Shown here piece by piece: positions 44,215 through 46,888 of a stretch of 46,888 nucleotides of DNA (position 1 is its first letter; the number at the start of each line of letters is the position of its first letter). The stretch comes from Acidobacteriota bacterium (GTDB taxonomy: Bacteria > Acidobacteriota > Thermoanaerobaculia > Thermoanaerobaculales > Thermoanaerobaculaceae): NCBI GenBank assembly GCA_004298115.1, contig SCRJ01000058.1:1-46888 (forward strand), given 5' to 3'. Made by a program: the position numbers and the translations under genes. Below the pieces are notes generated by a model. It was not told where the DNA came from and did not search any database. It saw only the letters and a program-made list of their open reading frames with translations.

Positions 44215-44385
44215 CCACACCAACGACAGCGCGCCCGGCGGTCGTGGCCCACATTTGAAGCGGAGAGCTGTCGTGCCTATGTGGGGCGGGCGCGCCGCGC
44301 GCGCTTCTTCTTGCCCACGGCGGCGAACGACAGCGCGGCCGGAGGTCGCATCGCGCACCGCGGCGGCTGCAGCAGGGGCGCAGCG
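44215..44385. repeat. GC-rich dispersed repeat, related to 1-240
   Basis: The block acagcgcgcccggcggtcg occurs near 44224 and a diverged version near 44330. Between them sits the gtgggg module with the CG palindrome and cttcttcttgcc, in the order seen at 70-150. No gene is present. Confidence 0.7.
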
Positions 44386-44494
44386 TGAGCGTGCGGAAGT
44401 GCGCTAGGATAGGGCAGATGCGCTGACGGGGTCGGAGCGGAGCAAGGCGTTGCAGGCGGCGCTACGGCCACTCGTTGAGTGCGGGAGATCGGCG

Positions 44495-46888
44495 ATGAAG
44501 CGTGCAGCGTGGTCACGGTCCTTCGGGTTCGGTTCGGTCGTCCTGGGTGTGCTGCTGACCGCGGCGGCGGCGCGAGCGGTTGAGCTTCCGCGCCCGACGT
44601 ACGCGAACTCGGTGGTCTTTTCGATCCAACACAACGTGACCGATGCGACGACGGTCGACCTCCTGAAGTCGAAGTACGGCGGCGGGCTTTTCGTGGAGCT
44701 AAGCATCTCAACCTTTGTTGATTTCAACCTCGATTGGCATGCCCCCCTGGCAAGCGCCGACAGCGATCCCGGCATAGCGGCGTTCCGGTCGCAGGTCGAC
44801 GCGTTCGTCGCGGCCGCCGCAACCCAGGGAGTCAACCTGCACATCGGGTTCGGAGATGGTCTGTCGCGTGCTGTCTACATGTCGCACGTGGCCAAGGTCG
44901 AGGACGTGCGCAACGCGCAGTGGTACAACTCCAACAACCTCGTGGCCGGCGACACGCCGCCGGACGAGGGCGCGATGGACACGGTGATTTTCGGGACGTT
45001 CTCCCGCTACGCCCGCAAGCTGCAGCAGTTCGAGGACGCCAAGTGGCACGCGGCGTTCAAGTACCTGGCGGCTGTCATCGCGGCCCACCCCGGCATGACG
45101 ATCGTGGTGAGCGCCCCGGCCGAGGCGGAGCTGAACTTCAACGGGGCGAACTGGGCGACCGCGGAGCAGGCGGTGTTCTGCGATTACAGTCCGTTCACGG
45201 CACTCGAGTTCCGCGACTGGATCACGCACGAGGGCCTGTACGCGCCCGGGGGGCGGTACGACGGCGACGGGTGGCCCGGAGGGGGGACGAAGTACCAGGG
45301 CGCTGCGGGGCTGGCCCAGTTCAACGTCGACTTCTGGACCAGCTTCACGAGCTGGGACCTCGAGTACTTCAACTGGTCGCTCGCCGACCCGTTCGATGCG
45401 GACAACACCGATGCGTTCGACGAGGATCCGCACTGCATCCCGTTCAGCACCTACGTGCACGGCGGCATGATGCCGGCCGACGGGGCTGGTTTCACCCCGG
45501 GAGGCTTCGACCCGCCGCGCGTCATGTTCGCGAAGGGGACCGACCCGTTCTGGGACCTCTGGCAGACGTTCCGCGAGACGCTGGTGTACCACCACGTCCG
45601 GGACATCGTCGCCATCGCCCGGGCGGAGGGCATCCCGGCGGACCGGCTGTTCACCCACCAGATCCCGGCCGACTACCTGTGGGGCACGTACCCCGACTAC
45701 CCGACCGGGAACAACAACCGGTACTACTCGTCGGGCTCGCCGCTGTGGAGCGCGGACATGGGGGCGCTCTCCGGTCTGGGCGTGACCTGTTACGACCTGC
45801 ACTTCCCCGCGGGCGAGGCGCGGACGTCGCAGTGGCTCCTCGGAGCGCTGACGGCGCGCTCGAGCAACTGGGCGCTGATGGAGTACAACCCGGAGACGAT
45901 CCCGGACGGGTTCGCCGACCAGGTCACCATCGCCCCGGCCGCCGACATCTACGACCAGATGATGCGGGCCTACCGCGCCGGCGTGCATTTCCTGAACTTC
46001 TTCCTCTGGCGGGGGCCGATCGAGTGGGCGTACGAAGGCACGCCGCGCGAGGACGCCCTCGACATGTTCTTCGCCGCCGTCAAGGACGAGGCGCGGCAAC
46101 CCGCCGGGACGACATTTACGCCGCCGGTTCCGGGCGGAGTGAGCGCGACGTACGAGGCGGCGACCGACCGGGTCCTGGTGAGCTGGTCGCCGCTGATCTG
46201 GCCCGACCTGGCGTACCGGTGGGACCAGTGGGGCGACTTCGGCGGCTTTACGGTGTGCCGCGGCACGACGGCGGACTTTCCATGCAGCCCAGCGACCGCC
46301 ATCGGTCGAACCGCGCTGTTCGAGTGGGACGACGCGACGTTCGACCGGTCGCGGCCGGTGTACTACAAGATCGTGGCGGCCAACGCGCTCGGCGAGGAAG
46401 GACCGGTCGCGGCGACCGGCCGCGTCCTGCCCAGGGAAGGGCCGGTCGCCGTTCTCGGGTTGGGGAGGTCTGCGCTGGTCTATGGCGGTGTCGCGTCCGG
46501 GGCGACCACCGGCCCCCAGGACCTCGTGATCGAGAACTCCGGCACGGCTGACCTCACGTGGACGATCCGGGTTGAGCCGCCGGAGGCCACGTGGCTGCTT
46601 CCGACGGTTTCGAGCGGGACCAACACGGCGGTCGTTCCGATCGGGGTCGCCCCGGGTCTTGCGCCGGGGACGTACACCGCGTCGCTCGTGGTCGAGGACC
46701 CGGCGGCGCTGTCCTCGCCGCAGACGGTGGGCATCACCTACACCGTGCGCCAGGCCGGGAGCCCGCCCTTCGGCTACATCGACTCGCCGGCGGACGGGGC
46801 GGTGGGGGTGGTTGGGGCGGTTCCGATCACGGGGTGGGCGCTGGACGACATCGAGGTCAAGAGGGTGATCCTGTGGCGTGACCCGTTC
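44495..46888 (+). CDS. exported multidomain surface protein, glycosidase-like, 3' end outside window
   Basis: Open for 798 codons to the window edge with no stop. The signal peptide is residues 1-28 (ARA|V). Residues about 35-540 look like a TIM-barrel hydrolase, with Trp- and Asp-rich strands and candidate acidic residues in SAPAEAELNF and LMEYNPET; the family is unrecognised. About 545-645 is fibronectin III-like (VSATYEAATDRVLVSWSP). About 648-752 is BACON-like (LVIENSGTADLTWTI, then APGLAPGTYTASLVV). From about 757 a repeat domain begins (GYIDSPADGAVG, then GWALDD), common on Acidobacteriota-type surface proteins. It could trim or bind the polysaccharide made by the locus; that is inference. 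Confidence 0.8.
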   Translation, partial: MKRAAWSRSFGFGSVVLGVLLTAAAARAVELPRPTYANSVVFSIQHNVTDATTVDLLKSKYGGGLFVELSISTFVDFNLDWHAPLASADSDPGIAAFRSQVDAFVAAAATQGVNLHIGFGDGLSRAVYMSHVAKVEDVRNAQWYNSNNLVAGDTPPDEGAMDTVIFGTFSRYARKLQQFEDAKWHAAFKYLAAVIAAHPGMTIVVSAPAEAELNFNGANWATAEQAVFCDYSPFTALEFRDWITHEGLYAPGGRYDGDGWPGGGTKYQGAAGLAQFNVDFWTSFTSWDLEYFNWSLADPFDADNTDAFDEDPHCIPFSTYVHGGMMPADGAGFTPGGFDPPRVMFAKGTDPFWDLWQTFRETLVYHHVRDIVAIARAEGIPADRLFTHQIPADYLWGTYPDYPTGNNNRYYSSGSPLWSADMGALSGLGVTCYDLHFPAGEARTSQWLLGALTARSSNWALMEYNPETIPDGFADQVTIAPAADIYDQMMRAYRAGVHFLNFFLWRGPIEWAYEGTPREDALDMFFAAVKDEARQPAGTTFTPPVPGGVSATYEAATDRVLVSWSPLIWPDLAYRWDQWGDFGGFTVCRGTTADFPCSPATAIGRTALFEWDDATFDRSRPVYYKIVAANALGEEGPVAATGRVLPREGPVAVLGLGRSALVYGGVASGATTGPQDLVIENSGTADLTWTIRVEPPEATWLLPTVSSGTNTAVVPIGVAPGLAPGTYTASLVVEDPAALSSPQTVGITYTVRQAGSPPFGYIDSPADGAVGVVGAVPITGWALDDIEVKRVILWRDPF

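Noticed and set aside
44708-46551. Long open frames on both strands inside the surface-protein gene
   Set aside because: The frame from 44495 has a signal peptide and recognisable domains and is open to the window end; the others are its shadows.

Overview
The window is high-GC bacterial DNA. The gene style fits Acidobacteriota, possibly a Thermoanaerobaculia-like lineage: BACON-like and 'GWALDD' surface domains, LTxxQ periplasmic proteins, and dispersed GC-rich palindromic repeats. This placement is inference, because the window holds no rRNA or marker gene. Nearly all genes lie on the + strand.

Layout. 1-240: GC-rich repeats. 242-3187: an RNase Z-like hydrolase (minus strand), then an ECF sigma factor, its zinc-finger anti-sigma factor and two exported Spy/CpxP-like proteins. 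3246-4075: six tandem copies of a ~140-bp palindromic repeat. 4470-7491: two paralogous secreted Cys-containing proteins of unknown function on either side of an orphan NarL/FixJ-type regulator with a degenerate receiver. The second paralog has a leader in which a predicted pseudoknot and an intrinsic terminator compete for the same bases. 7694-8130: a broken IS66 transposase. 8221-9489: a membrane protein resembling GT-C glycosyltransferases.

10107-43764 is a large surface-polysaccharide (O-antigen/exopolysaccharide) locus. The first block (10107-20478) has a flippase, a methyltransferase, five glycosyltransferases, a hexapeptide acetyltransferase and a WecA-like initiating transferase. A chain-length/copolymerase protein follows (21469-23052). 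Next is a GDP-sugar block: a decayed GDP-fucose synthase fragment, gmd, an epimerase homolog lacking its catalytic Tyr, a DegT aminotransferase and an Eis-like acyltransferase. This is suggestive of GDP-perosamine or a relative. Then come two glycosyltransferases, a second flippase, a Wzy-like polymerase, a GT4 enzyme and a PglC/WcaJ-type phosphoglycosyl transferase. A tight trio follows (ATP-grasp ligase, SDR epimerase, metallophosphoesterase), then a PglE-like aminotransferase and a PglF-like 4,6-dehydratase. The locus ends with an ABC exporter (Wzm/Wzt). Both Wzx/Wzy-type and ABC-type export parts are therefore present, with two initiating transferases. The locus looks assembled from modules: the genes at about 10-18 kb and 23.6-38.4 kb are visibly less GC-biased at third codon positions than those at 0-3 kb, 18-23 kb and 38.5-46.9 kb.

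43861-44385 holds MITE-like inverted-repeat elements and more GC-rich repeats. From 44495 an exported multidomain protein runs off the end of the window. No tRNA, rRNA, CRISPR array or intact mobile element was seen.
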